Made by a program: the position numbers and the translations under genes | Notes under the pieces: generated by a model | Seen by the model: the letters and a program-made list of their open reading frames with translations, nothing else | Told to the model about the DNA's origin: nothing | Databases searched by the model: none | Assembly (NCBI RefSeq): GCF_001292625.1 | Contig: NZ_LAJH01000012.1 | Location: 434,001-498,000 of the forward strand | DNA: 64,000 nt | From: Shimia sp. SK013 | GTDB lineage: Bacteria > Pseudomonadota > Alphaproteobacteria > Rhodobacterales > Rhodobacteraceae | Direction: 5' to 3' | Shown: positions 16,861 to 25,348 of the stretch, one piece after another | Layout of the letters: every line of letters begins with the position of its first letter | Numbering within the stretch: the first letter of the stretch is position 1

Positions 16861-16875
16861 TTAGAATGATTCTAA
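16861..16875. promoter_or_regulatory. Irr box (iron control element) upstream of nfuA
   Basis: TTAGAATGATTCTAA is a perfect palindrome around one central base. It matches the alphaproteobacterial ICE motif (TTTAGAA-N3-TTCTAAA core) recognised by the haem-responsive Fur-family regulator Irr. It ends four bases upstream of the nfuA -35 hexamer. Irr is known to control iron-using genes in this group; binding here is inferred. Confidence 0.72.
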
Positions 16876-16908
16876 GGTCAGGGCCGCTTTGGCATCGCGC
16901 CCTTGTGA

Positions 16909-17364
16909 TCAGGTGATCGCTTCGAGTTGTTCTTTGGTCAAGTCGCCGGGCACTACCGTCATTGGCACAGGCATGGAGCCCGAGTTGCGCGACAATTGCG
17001 TGACCAGCGGGCCAGGGCCTTTGCGGTCGTTGTTCGCGCCGAGCACAAGAACGCCGATGTCGGTGTCTTCTTTGACCTCAGACAGGATCTCCGCCACGGC
17101 CTCGCCTTCGCGGATTTTGAGTTCCGGGTCTACGCCCTGACGGTCGCGCATCCATTTGGCAAAGACTTCAAAGTGCACTTCGATGCGTTCGCGGGCTTCT
17201 TCGCGCATCAGGTCGCTGACGCCGATCCAGTGGTTGAATTCTTCGGGCGCAATGACGGAAAGCACTTTGACGCCGCCGCCGGTGTTGGCGGCGCGCATGG
17301 CGGCAAAGCGCATGGCGTTCAGGCATTCGCGGCTGTCGTCCAGTATCACAAGGAACTTGCGCAT
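16909..17364 (-). CDS. universal stress protein (UspA family)
   Basis: A 151-residue Usp domain protein: MRKFLVILDDSRECLNAMRFA with the conserved early aspartate, and a C-terminal VLGANNDRKGPGPLVTQL segment corresponding to the ATP-binding G-2X-G-9X-G(S/T) region (a G-rich stretch is present though not canonical). Usp proteins are cytoplasmic stress responders, with function usually unknown. ATG 17364 is chosen because GGGAGACACC precedes it; the frame upstream is low quality. It lies between ilvE and nfuA with over 100 bases on each side, so it appears to be a single-gene unit. Confidence 0.85.
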   Translation of the reverse strand: MRKFLVILDDSRECLNAMRFAAMRAANTGGGVKVLSVIAPEEFNHWIGVSDLMREEARERIEVHFEVFAKWMRDRQGVDPELKIREGEAVAEILSEVKEDTDIGVLVLGANNDRKGPGPLVTQLSRNSGSMPVPMTVVPGDLTKEQLEAIT

Positions 17365-17488
17365 AAGGTGTCTCCCGTTTCGGGGGATATTGGCGGGAAG
17401 GGCGCGGTGGCGCAACAGATTTTGGAAACGGCCATTGCGGCACCTGCGCGGCGAACGCCCAAAGCAAGGGGCTTTGGCCGGTTCTGTA

Positions 17489-18352
17489 TCAGGCGTTTGA
17501 GGCTGCCCAATCCCAGTACATGTCTCGCACACGGCGTGTAAGCGGGCCAACCTGATATTGGCGGTCGTCAAACGCGGACACCGGGGTGACTTTGTTCATG
17601 TTGCCCGACATGAAAACTTCGTCGGCTGCCTCGAAATCGGCATAACCCAGCACGGTTTCATGCACGGTCACTCCATCGGCGCGCAGGTTTTCGATGTGGC
17701 GCGCACGGGTGATGCCCGACAGGAAGGTGCCGTTGGGCACGGGCGTAAAGACTTCGCCGTCGCGCACCATGAAGATATTGGCGGTGGCGGTTTCGGCGAC
17801 ATTGCCCATGGCGTCGGTCACCAGCGCATTGCCAAAGCCTTTGTCGCGCACTTCGCGCAGCATGCGGGCGTTGTTGGGATAGAGGCAGCCGGCCTTGGCG
17901 TTGACCACAGAGCTTTCCAGCACAGGGCGGCGGAAGCGGGTCTTGGTCAGGGTTGTCGAGGCAGATTCCGGTGCCATCGGGATTTCTTCGAGGCAGATCG
18001 CAAAGCCGGTTTTGTCGGCGCTGGGCACGATGGCGGTCACGTCGCCGTCGATGCCCCAATACATTGGCCGGATATAAACAGCGGAGCCGGTGTCATAGGC
18101 TTTAAGACCTTCCAGCGCGATCTCGACCATGTCTTCTGTGGAAACGGTGGGCGTGAGCATCAGCGCTTCGGCAGAGCGGTTGGTGCGGGCGCAGTGTTTG
18201 TCGAGATCAGGCGTGAGGCCGTTCACAAACCGCGCACCGTCAAAGATGCCCGAGCCAAGCCACGCGCCGTGGTCGGCAGCCGAGATGATCGGCGTGTCGC
18301 CGTCATGCCAAGTGCCGTTGAAATAGGTGCGGATATTTTTGCCGGTGGCCAT
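17489..18352 (-). CDS. ilvE: branched-chain amino acid aminotransferase
   Basis: A 287-residue class IV PLP aminotransferase. It has YFNGTWHDGDTPIISAADHGAWLGSGIFDGARF at the start, the lysine region SSVVNAKAGCLYPNNARMLREVRDKG around residues 140-165, and NVAETATANIFMVRDGEVFTP and SGITRARHI downstream. These fit BCAT (final step of Leu/Ile/Val synthesis), although ADC lyase and D-amino acid transaminase share the fold. The expected lysine environment is atypical enough that substrate specificity should be held lightly. GAGGGGAG precedes ATG 18352. Confidence 0.85.
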   Translation of the reverse strand: MATGKNIRTYFNGTWHDGDTPIISAADHGAWLGSGIFDGARFVNGLTPDLDKHCARTNRSAEALMLTPTVSTEDMVEIALEGLKAYDTGSAVYIRPMYWGIDGDVTAIVPSADKTGFAICLEEIPMAPESASTTLTKTRFRRPVLESSVVNAKAGCLYPNNARMLREVRDKGFGNALVTDAMGNVAETATANIFMVRDGEVFTPVPNGTFLSGITRARHIENLRADGVTVHETVLGYADFEAADEVFMSGNMNKVTPVSAFDDRQYQVGPLTRRVRDMYWDWAASNA

Positions 18353-18470
18353 GTGCGGAAACTCCCCTCGCTCGCTGGAGCGCAGACTATGCCTGCGCTG
18401 ACGCAAGGTCCAGAGGGCGGAGATTGCGATTTGTGATGGGTCGGATCAGCGCGGGTTAGGTGGGTCAAAG

Positions 18471-18499
18471 AAAAGCCCCCAGCTGAAAGGCCGGGGGCT
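18471..18499 (-). terminator. intrinsic terminator of phoX
   Basis: On the minus strand AGCCCCC (18499-18493) pairs with GGGGGCT (18480-18474), followed by TTTC and TTTG. It lies 35 bases after the phoX stop codon. Confidence 0.85.
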
Positions 18500-18533
18500 G
18501 TGTTTGATGCTGAAAAGGTTTTTTGAAATTCCG

Positions 18534-20420
18534 TTAGCCGATCAGGCCGCCATCGGTGCGGCGCACGGCAAAGACGCCAGAGCGTGGCACCGACGTTCCG
18601 CCACCAGGGAAATGGCTGTCGCCGCGCTCGCCGGGGTGCTGGATGCCGACAAACATCGTGCGACGATCCGCGGACCAGCAGATGCCGGTGACTTCGCATT
18701 CGTTTGGACCCACCAGGAAGCGGCGGATTTCACCGGTCACAGTGTCGCCCGCCAACATCTGGTTGTTGCCCATGCCGGCAAAGTCACCTTCGTTGGAGTA
18801 TTTGCCGTCGGTCTGGATCCACAGCAGGCCGGTGCTGTCAAACGCCATGCCATCAGGTGAGTTGAACATATTGCCCGAGTTGATGTTCTCCGATCCCGCA
18901 TATTCGTCGTCGTGCACGTCGGGATTGCCTGCCAGAGCAAAGAGGTTCCAGTTGAAGCCTTGGGCCGCGTGGTCGTCGTTGTCGGGCATCCAGCGGGCGA
19001 TCTGGCCATAGTGGTTTTCAACGCGCGGGTTGGGGCCGTTCGCGGAAGTGTCATCACCGCCGGCATTTGGTTTCTTGCCGCGATTCTTGTTGTTGGTGAG
19101 CGCGACGTAGGCTTCTGCCTTTGTCGGGTTCACCGCCACCCATTCTGGGCGGTCCATGGTCGTCGCGCCAACTTTGGACGCGGCCTGACGTGTGTGGATG
19201 CGGATTTCGGCGTCTGTCATGCCTGTGGTGTCTGGTGTCAAGGCCAGCCATTCGCCGCGCATGTCGTCGTGGAACTTGGCCACAAAGAGATCGCCGTTCT
19301 CCAGCAGATCAGAGTTGTCGCCGTTGGCGGCATAGACGCCGTGAGAGACAAACTTGTAGAGGAATTCACCGCGTTCGTCATCGCCGAGGTAGACCACGGC
19401 GTGGCCCGATGGGGCGAGAACAACGGCGGCGTTTTCATGCTTGAAACGACCCAAGGCGGTGCGCTTCTTGGGGGTTGATGTTGGGTCAAAGGGGTCGATC
19501 TCTACCACATAGCCAGCGCGGTTTGGCTCGTTCGGGTTTTTGGAGACATCGAAGCGGTCGTCGATTTTGGCCCAACCGTACCCCCAATCTTTGGACGACA
19601 CGCCGTAGCGCTTAAGCTCGGCGGTGACTTCGTGGGCTTCGTCGGCAGCAGAGAAGTAGCCGTTAAAGTTTTCTTCGCAAGTCAGATAGGTGCCCCAAGG
19701 GGTTTCGCCGCTACCACAGTTGTTCCATGTACCTTTGGTTGTGGTGCCAGACGGATCCGCGGCGGTTTTCAGCATGTCGTCGCCAGCGGCTGGACCGGTC
19801 AGGTCCATGTCGGTCTGCGGCGTGATGCGGCGGTTCAGGTCGCTGTCTTTCACGACCTGCCAATTGCCTGCGTCGTCGCGCGCGACCTCAAAGACCGAAA
19901 CACCATGCGCCATCATGCCTTTGGCGATGTCGTCGCCCGAGGCCGGTTTGCCGTCGGGGTTGTTGCCCCACATGATCTTGCGGTTGGTGTATTCGTTGTT
20001 TACGGCCAGAACGGTGCGCCCGCCCCTGGTGAAGATCGACATGCCGTCGTTGTTGTCGCCAAAGGCCATCGCCTGTGTCGCGGCAGTGCCGCGGGTTGCT
20101 TCGTCAAAGTCTGGTGCGTCTGCGGTGATCGGGTCGCCCCATGCCACAACCTGCTCCCATTCAAAACCATCGGGGACGGTGATGGTGTCGTTGGAGTTAG
20201 CCGGAACGGCCGAAAAGCCGAAGCGATCGCTGTCAGCCCGCGCGTCGCCGGTCAGGGCGGTGGTGCCCACAAGGAAGGAGCCCAGTCCAAAGGTCATCAC
20301 GCCGCCCAGAAAACCGCGGCGAGACAGGGCAGTGTCCACAACACGGTCAAAATCGGTCTCTTCCGCGCGGGGGGAAATCAGTTCGTCAATGTCGTCAAAA
20401 GACAGGTCGTCGTGATCCAT
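18534..20420 (-). CDS. phoX: PhoX family alkaline phosphatase (DUF839), Tat-exported
   Basis: A 628-residue protein with a long N-terminal Tat signal: SRRGFLGG at 33-40 followed by a hydrophobic stretch to about residue 63. The mature part has DUF839/PhoX features: FGDNNDGMSIF, VNNEYTNRKIMWG, NNCGSGETPWGTYLTCEENFNGYF, VEIDPFDP, RFKHENAAVVLAPSGHAVVYLGDDERGEFLYKFVS and GMAFDSTGLLWIQTDG. PhoX releases phosphate from organic esters in the periplasm using calcium and iron and is the main alkaline phosphatase of many marine bacteria. AAGGAG precedes ATG 20420. A three-unit Pho box 89 bases upstream and a terminator downstream mark it as a phosphate-starvation single-gene unit. Confidence 0.93.
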   Translation of the reverse strand: MDHDDLSFDDIDELISPRAEETDFDRVVDTALSRRGFLGGVMTFGLGSFLVGTTALTGDARADSDRFGFSAVPANSNDTITVPDGFEWEQVVAWGDPITADAPDFDEATRGTAATQAMAFGDNNDGMSIFTRGGRTVLAVNNEYTNRKIMWGNNPDGKPASGDDIAKGMMAHGVSVFEVARDDAGNWQVVKDSDLNRRITPQTDMDLTGPAAGDDMLKTAADPSGTTTKGTWNNCGSGETPWGTYLTCEENFNGYFSAADEAHEVTAELKRYGVSSKDWGYGWAKIDDRFDVSKNPNEPNRAGYVVEIDPFDPTSTPKKRTALGRFKHENAAVVLAPSGHAVVYLGDDERGEFLYKFVSHGVYAANGDNSDLLENGDLFVAKFHDDMRGEWLALTPDTTGMTDAEIRIHTRQAASKVGATTMDRPEWVAVNPTKAEAYVALTNNKNRGKKPNAGGDDTSANGPNPRVENHYGQIARWMPDNDDHAAQGFNWNLFALAGNPDVHDDEYAGSENINSGNMFNSPDGMAFDSTGLLWIQTDGKYSNEGDFAGMGNNQMLAGDTVTGEIRRFLVGPNECEVTGICWSADRRTMFVGIQHPGERGDSHFPGGGTSVPRSGVFAVRRTDGGLIG

Positions 20421-20508
20421 TGCTGGCTCCTTGGCTTGCTGGACAGGGCGCCGCAGCGGGGCGCCCAAAGTGTGCAGCGCGACCATAAGAGGTGCAAGGA
20501 ACGGATTC

Positions 20509-20537
20509 GTGACAGCCGCGATTCAATATTGTGACAG
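20509..20537 (-). promoter_or_regulatory. Pho box upstream of phoX
   Basis: On the minus strand CTGTCAC (20537-20531), TTGAATC (20526-20520) and CTGTCAC (20515-20509) recur with exact 11-base periodicity and 4-base spacers, the arrangement used by PhoB dimers. TATGGT about 21 bases downstream may be the -10. The block ends 88 bases before the phoX ATG. Confidence 0.8.
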
Positions 20538-20563
20538 GCTGCGACGCTGGTGGTCGCGCCTCG

Positions 20564-21049
20564 CTATGCGGCTTCGGCCAGAAGTGCGGGGAGATCAAGG
20601 CGACGGGTGTACATGGCGAGGCTGCCATCGGGGTTGCGCGGCCAATCCGCTTCGGCCCGGTCGCGGTAGAGTTCGACACCATTGCCGTCGGGATCTGTCA
20701 AATACACCGCTTCACTCACGCCATGGTCAGACGCCCCCTCAATGGCGTATCCCGCATCGATCACACGGTGCACCGCGTCTGCAAGCTCGGCGCGGTCCGG
20801 ATAGAGAAACGCGGTGTGAAACAGACCTGTGTGACCCGGAGGTGGCGGGGTTGCGCCATTGGATGACCAAGTGTTCAGGCCGATGTGGTGATGGTATCCG
20901 CCCGCGCCCAAAAAGGCCGCGTCGTTCCCAATGCGGACTTGAACTTCGAAACCCAGAACGCCGGAATAGAAGCCAATGGCGCGGTCAAGGTCAGCGACCT
21001 TGAGGTGAACGTGGCCGATGCGGGCGGCTGGATGGATGGGGGTGTTCAT
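20564..21049 (-). CDS. VOC family (glyoxalase/extradiol dioxygenase-like) protein
   Basis: A 161-residue vicinal oxygen chelate protein made of two beta-alpha-beta-beta-beta modules. GHVHLKVADLDRAIGFYSGVLGFEVQ opens the first; GLFHTAFLYPDRAELADAVHRV opens the second, which ends in DPDGNGVELYRDR. Candidate metal ligands are the His of GHVHLKV, the His of LFHTAF and the Glu of GVELYRD. It resembles the single-domain-pair CatE-like type, but the substrate is unknown. AAAGGAG sits 7 bases before ATG 21049. Confidence 0.87.
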   Translation of the reverse strand: MNTPIHPAARIGHVHLKVADLDRAIGFYSGVLGFEVQVRIGNDAAFLGAGGYHHHIGLNTWSSNGATPPPPGHTGLFHTAFLYPDRAELADAVHRVIDAGYAIEGASDHGVSEAVYLTDPDGNGVELYRDRAEADWPRNPDGSLAMYTRRLDLPALLAEAA

Positions 21050-21147
21050 GGTGGGACTCCTTTGCTTGAAACAAAGGTATTGTTGTGAGGTGGCGTGCGA
21101 AACTAGCGATTTGGCGCGAAGGGTGTGCAAAAATGCGCACCGACGTC

Positions 21148-21240
21148 TCAGGGGTTGGGGCGTAGGCTTAACCAGATCAAAAACCCAATATAGGCAAACA
21201 CGCCTATGTTGAGCACGGTATCAAGGAGTTCACTGCTCAT
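21148..21240 (-). CDS. 30-residue membrane peptide coupled to the BCCT carrier
   Basis: A 30-residue frame whose ATG overlaps the BCCT stop (ATGA at 21240-21237). It has the layout of a single-pass membrane micropeptide: a short acidic N-terminus (MSSELLDTVLN), a hydrophobic helix (IGVFAYIGFLIWLSL) and a basic end (RPNP). AAGGAG lies 15-20 bases before the ATG, within the end of the carrier gene (gttcct at 21226 region reads as a weak site). Family parallel: some sodium symporters have tiny accessory subunits such as MetS. A role with this carrier is inferred from coupling alone. Confidence 0.6.
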   Translation of the reverse strand: MSSELLDTVLNIGVFAYIGFLIWLSLRPNP

Positions 21241-22730
21241 TTGAAGTCTTCCTTTTTGAGAGCGCGGAACAGGCAGACAACCAGCACCGGCACAATGAAC
21301 ACAAACGATATGGCCGAGAGTGCGATGATCGAGCGCACCAGTGAAATGTCGCCGACCAATACCATGGCAAAGCCAAGCGCCGCCAATATGCCGCCCCAAA
21401 TTGTGCGCAGGCGCGGAGAGGGGTTTTCATCGCCACCCGAGCCGATCATGGCAAGAGTGAAACCGGCGCTGACGACGCTGGTAACCACAAACAAGAACGC
21501 GGCCACGATGGTGGCCAATCGGGTGATCCCATCCAACGGGAACTTCTCCAGAAGGGCAAATGTCGTGGCGTCGAGGTTTTCTTTGTTGATGGCCGACAGC
21601 GCCCCGTCGCTGCGCAAGGCATCAAAGAACCCAAGGCCGCCAAATATGCCGAACCAAAGAATGGAAAACAGAGTAGGGGCGACAATCACGCCAACCAGAA
21701 ATTCGCGGATGGTACGCCCGCGGGAAATGCGCGCGATGAAGATGCCCACAAATGGCGACCACGCCAGCCACCAAATCATGTAATTCAGCGTCCAACCCTG
21801 GAACCAGTCGACAAGGCTATTTTCGAAGAACTCGGCCGTTGCGAACCCTGCAGGCAGCACATTGAACACGTAGCGTCCAAAGCCGGTCACAATACCGTTC
21901 ATCAAATAAGATGTGGGACCGGCGATCAGCAAATAGAGCATCAGGCCCACAGCAATAGACATGGCCGCATTGGACAGTTTGGACATGCCGTCGCCCAAAT
22001 CGCTGCGCAAGGGGATGACAAAGGCAATGCACATGGCAACAAATACGGGGATTGTGATCTTGGCGGGGTCGGCGATCCCAAGCAGCCCGGCCACGCCGGT
22101 TTGAATTTGAAACACCCCCATCGCCAGTGAGCCCGAAAGGCCAACAGCGATGGCGACGATTGTGGTCAAATCAAACAGCCACGCCAAAACGCGGACCCAA
22201 GGTGCATCGCCAATCGAATCCGTCAGAGGCGCGCTGAGCAAAAGGCTGCGTTGGCGGCGATATGCAAAATAGGCGATGATCAGACCCACCACGCCGTAGA
22301 TCGCCCAAGCGTGAAAACCCCAGTTCAGATATGTGACAAACAGGCCATGTCCGGCGGCCTGTGGGTCGCTGGTGAATTGGCGCAACTCTTCAAAATGCGT
22401 CAGCGGCTCCGCGGCGCCGTAAAACAACAAGCCGATGCCCATTCCCGCAGCAAACAGCATGGCGATCCAGGCTGGGGTGGAAAATTCTGGTTCGGCATCG
22501 TCTGGGCCAAGGCGGATTTTGCCAAAGCGGGAAAAGGCGAGGAAGATTGCCACAAACAGCAGGCCGCTGGCCTCTAGCATGATGAACCAGCCGCGGCTGG
22601 CAAATTGGGTGGCAACGGCCGCGGCGGCGATCGAGCCCAAACCTTGCGGGTCCAGAATGCCCCAAAGCGCGATAGCGGCGCTGATTGCAAGCGCGGTGAT
22701 CAGCAGGGGGCTTGGCGATTTGTTGGGCAT
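21237..22730 (-). CDS. BCCT family betaine/carnitine/choline-type transporter
   Basis: A 497-residue carrier with 12 predicted helices. The glycine-rich BCCT signature GMGIGLLFYGAAEP is at 96-109, and the central aromatic region NWGFHAWAIYGVVGLIIAYFAYR plus LVDWFQGWTLNYMIWWLAWSPFVGIFIARISRGRTIREF are typical. These carriers import betaine, choline, carnitine or DMSP-like osmolytes with sodium or protons. The ATG at 22730 matches the family start; upstream in-frame codons would add an unlike tail. Its long C-terminus is short compared with osmosensing BetP. It is followed by the coupled 30-residue peptide gene. Confidence 0.9.
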   Translation of the reverse strand: MPNKSPSPLLITALAISAAIALWGILDPQGLGSIAAAAVATQFASRGWFIMLEASGLLFVAIFLAFSRFGKIRLGPDDAEPEFSTPAWIAMLFAAGMGIGLLFYGAAEPLTHFEELRQFTSDPQAAGHGLFVTYLNWGFHAWAIYGVVGLIIAYFAYRRQRSLLLSAPLTDSIGDAPWVRVLAWLFDLTTIVAIAVGLSGSLAMGVFQIQTGVAGLLGIADPAKITIPVFVAMCIAFVIPLRSDLGDGMSKLSNAAMSIAVGLMLYLLIAGPTSYLMNGIVTGFGRYVFNVLPAGFATAEFFENSLVDWFQGWTLNYMIWWLAWSPFVGIFIARISRGRTIREFLVGVIVAPTLFSILWFGIFGGLGFFDALRSDGALSAINKENLDATTFALLEKFPLDGITRLATIVAAFLFVVTSVVSAGFTLAMIGSGGDENPSPRLRTIWGGILAALGFAMVLVGDISLVRSIIALSAISFVFIVPVLVVCLFRALKKEDFK

Positions 22731-22847
22731 GTGCGCTCTTTCATCCAATTGGAAGGCCGCGTGGCAGGGCGGTGCGCGTGGCACATTTCCAACCGTATTG
22801 GGAGAGCCTAGAGGCCCAAATTCCGTCTGTCTATGGACCTGGACGGC

Positions 22848-22880
22848 AAAAAAGCCCGCCATAGAGGACGGGCTTTTTTT
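22848..22880. terminator. bidirectional intrinsic terminator after trpS
   Basis: AAAAAAGCCCG (22848-22858) and CGGGCTTTTTTT (22869-22880) form a symmetric hairpin with T tracts on both strands. On the minus strand it terminates trpS 20 bases after its stop. Confidence 0.9.
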
Positions 22881-22901
22881 CAGAGTGCAAAAGGTGGAGG
22901 T

Positions 22902-23939
22902 TTAGGCGCCAACCATTCCCACAATTTCGTAGGTCTTTTTCAGGATCGGCGCGGCGATTTCGCGGGCCTGAGTAGCGCCATGAGCGAGGATTTTGTCGAT
23001 CTCGTCCTGTTCTTGCATCAAGCGGGCCATTTCGGTGCTGATCGGCGCGAGTTTGTCGACCGCCAGTTCCGACAGCATCGGTTTGAACTCCGAGAACTGC
23101 TTGCCGCCAACGTCTGCCAGAACCTGATCGACGCTCAGACCCGAGAGCCCAGCATAGATGTTCACGAGGTTGCGCGCCTCGGGGCGCTCCTCAAGGCCTT
23201 TGGCCTCTGACGGCAGCGCCTCGGGGTCGGTTTTGGCTTTGCGGATTTTCTTGGCGATGGTGTCGGCGTCATCCGTCATGTTGATGCGCGAGGCATCCGA
23301 CGGGTCGGATTTCGACATCTTCTTGGATCCATCGCGCAAGCTCATAACGCGGGTGGCCGCGCCTTCGATCACCGGTTCGGTGACAGGGAAAAAGTCGACG
23401 CCGTAGTCGTGGTTGAACTTGATCGCCACATCGCGGGTCAGCTCGAGGTGCTGTTTTTGATCCTCGCCCACCGGGACATGGGTGGCGTGGTAGATCAAAA
23501 TGTCCGCCGCCATCAACGCTGGATAGGCAAACAAGCCCAGCGAGGCGTTCTGCTGGTTCTTGCCGGCCTTGTCTTTCCATTGAGTCATGCGCTGCATCCA
23601 GCCCATACGGGCGACGCAGTTGAAGATCCACGCCAGCTGCGCGTGCTCGGGCACGGCGGACTGGTTGAACAGGATAGATTTTGCGGGGTCAATGCCGGCG
23701 GCGATGAAGCCCGCGCAGAGTTCGCGGGTGGCGCGGCGCAGTTTGTCGGGGTCTTGCCAGACGGTGATCGCGTGCAAATCGACCATGCAGTACACGGTCT
23801 GGTGCGTACCGGCCTCTTGCATGTCGACAAAGCGCTTCATCGCGCCAAGGTAATTGCCCAACGTCAGGCCGCCCGAGGGTTGGATCCCGGAAAAGACGCG
23901 TGGGGTAAAAGTGGAGGACGTTTGGACCGCCTCTGTCAT
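22902..23939 (-). CDS. trpS: tryptophan--tRNA ligase
   Basis: A 345-residue class Ic aminoacyl-tRNA synthetase. The HIGH-type motif is [12 protein letters not shown] at 21-32 and the KMSKS loop is present at 207-211. [24 protein letters not shown] and [28 protein letters not shown] complete the family pattern. It charges tRNA-Trp in the cytoplasm. GGAGTAA precedes ATG 23939; an upstream frame extension of 21 codons looks non-native. It ends in a strong terminator. Confidence 0.97.
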   Translation of the reverse strand: MTEAVQTSSTFTPRVFSGIQPSGGLTLGNYLGAMKRFVDMQEAGTHQTVYCMVDLHAITVWQDPDKLRRATRELCAGFIAAGIDPAKSILFNQSAVPEHAQLAWIFNCVARMGWMQRMTQWKDKAGKNQQNASLGLFAYPALMAADILIYHATHVPVGEDQKQHLELTRDVAIKFNHDYGVDFFPVTEPVIEGAATRVMSLRDGSKKMSKSDPSDASRINMTDDADTIAKKIRKAKTDPEALPSEAKGLEERPEARNLVNIYAGLSGLSVDQVLADVGGKQFSEFKPMLSELAVDKLAPISTEMARLMQEQDEIDKILAHGATQAREIAAPILKKTYEIVGMVGA

Positions 23940-24046
23940 TGGAGTTACTCCGTCTGGATTAAAAGGTGAGAGTGGCTTACTCAGGGCGCAAACCCCCGTC
24001 AAGAAGTCATGCGCGGGGGCATGAGCAACAAGAAGGAACGTGCCAT

Positions 24047-24733
24047 ATGAGCCATCCCGACGATCAAAGTCCGGTCAACCCGCTGCCGCCCGTTGTGGTG
24101 GCGCTTTTTCTTTTGATTGTCGGCGTGGAGGCGATGCTTTGGGCCGGGGCTAAGGGGCTTATTGGCGGGCCGAGTGCCGTGGGGTGGCGCTTGGCTGCGT
24201 TGCAGCAGTACGCATTTTCAGCCGAAATCATGGACTGGATGCTGGCCACGGGAAGTTGGCCGATTGAGCATGTGAAACGCTTTGCGACCTATCTGTTTAT
24301 CCACATCAGCTTTACCCACGCGCTGTTTGGCGGGGTGCTGTTGCTGGCGATTGGCAAAATGGTCGGCGAAGTGTTTTCGCAACTGGGTACATTTTTGGTG
24401 TTTGTCGGGTCAGGCATTGCGGGCGCGATTGGCTATGCGGTGATCCTTGATCCGGACCTGCCGTTGGTTGGCAGCTATCCTGGTGTCTATGGCCTGATCG
24501 GTGCCTTTACGTTCCTGATGTGGACACGGCTGGGAGAGCTGGGCGCGCCGCAAGCGCGGGCATTTTCATTGATCGGCGTGCTGGTGGGCATTCAGCTGTT
24601 GTTTGGTTTGCTGTTTGGCGGCAACCCGGATTGGGTTGCCGACGTGATTGGCTTTGGTGCCGGATTCTTAATGAGCTTTGTCTTGGTGCCGGGTGGCTGG
24701 CAGCGGATCCGCGAAAAGATCCGCCGCGACTAG
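24047..24733 (+). CDS. rhomboid-family membrane protein, probably proteolytically inactive
   Basis: A 228-residue membrane protein with about six helices and the rhomboid layout: [30 protein letters not shown], then [15 protein letters not shown], then [16 protein letters not shown]. Aligned to active rhomboids, the catalytic GxSG becomes G-S-Y-P (Tyr at the Ser position), the AHxGGF histidine becomes Asp in ADVIGF, and the oxyanion Asn of the H..FN motif becomes Gly. All three key positions are therefore lost, suggesting an iRhom-like or chaperone role; this is an alignment by eye. AGAAGGAACG precedes ATG 24047. Its stop lies one base from that of the convergent HdeD-like gene. Confidence 0.85.
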   Translation: MSHPDDQSPVNPLPPVVVALFLLIVGVEAMLWAGAKGLIGGPSAVGWRLAALQQYAFSAEIMDWMLATGSWPIEHVKRFATYLFIHISFTHALFGGVLLLAIGKMVGEVFSQLGTFLVFVGSGIAGAIGYAVILDPDLPLVGSYPGVYGLIGAFTFLMWTRLGELGAPQARAFSLIGVLVGIQLLFGLLFGGNPDWVADVIGFGAGFLMSFVLVPGGWQRIREKIRRD

Positions 24734-24734
24734 T

Positions 24735-25259
24735 TCAGGCGTTTCGGTCCATATCGCGCGCAACAAGTGCGAGGGCTATGGCGCTGATGCCGTTGGACAA
24801 AAGCTCTACCGCCAACAGAACACCGAGGATCACAGCGGCGGACTGCGGGAAGTTGGACAGCACCATGGCGCCCAGCACCAATGAAACGATGGCCGACAGA
24901 TAAAGAGCGGCGCGCGAGGTGCCTTCTGCGCCAGAAAAGCCGAACCAGGCTTTGGTAATGCCGGACAGCAAGAACATAATGCCGGCGACGAAGGTCAGGG
25001 TAAGCATGCCTTGAAGCGGTTCTTGCAGGATGTTGATACCGATCGCGAGGGCGATGAGTCCAAAGATAACACCAAAGATTTTGCCACCGGCGCTGGGCGC
25101 GCCGAAAGAGGCAATCACTTGAATGCCACCAAGAAAAACGAAACTCCACCCGGCGATGAGCGTAGCGGTGACCGAAGCGCCAAATGGGTTGGCGAGTGCG
25201 ACGAGGCCCAAAACGACTGACAATATGCCGATGATCAGCATGACGATCCAATTTACCAT
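24735..25259 (-). CDS. HdeD/DUF308 family membrane protein
   Basis: A 174-residue protein with about six short hydrophobic helices (IVMLIIGILSVVLGLVALANP, SFVFLGGIQVIASF, FGVIFGLIALAIGINIL and onwards) typical of the DUF308/HdeD family. E. coli HdeD is linked to acid resistance at high cell density, but function in this group is unknown. ATG 25259 begins MVNWIVMLI, with GGGAA upstream; longer upstream readings are out of character. It follows murJ by 89 bases on the same strand. Confidence 0.85.
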   Translation of the reverse strand: MVNWIVMLIIGILSVVLGLVALANPFGASVTATLIAGWSFVFLGGIQVIASFGAPSAGGKIFGVIFGLIALAIGINILQEPLQGMLTLTFVAGIMFLLSGITKAWFGFSGAEGTSRAALYLSAIVSLVLGAMVLSNFPQSAAVILGVLLAVELLSNGISAIALALVARDMDRNA

Positions 25260-25348
25260 TTCAATTTCCCTTTTGCGATTATGTGGGGATGTAACGTCGT
25301 ACAAAGGGTGTATGGCAATGGTTTTCTTTGTTCGGTGTGTTCCGCGTG

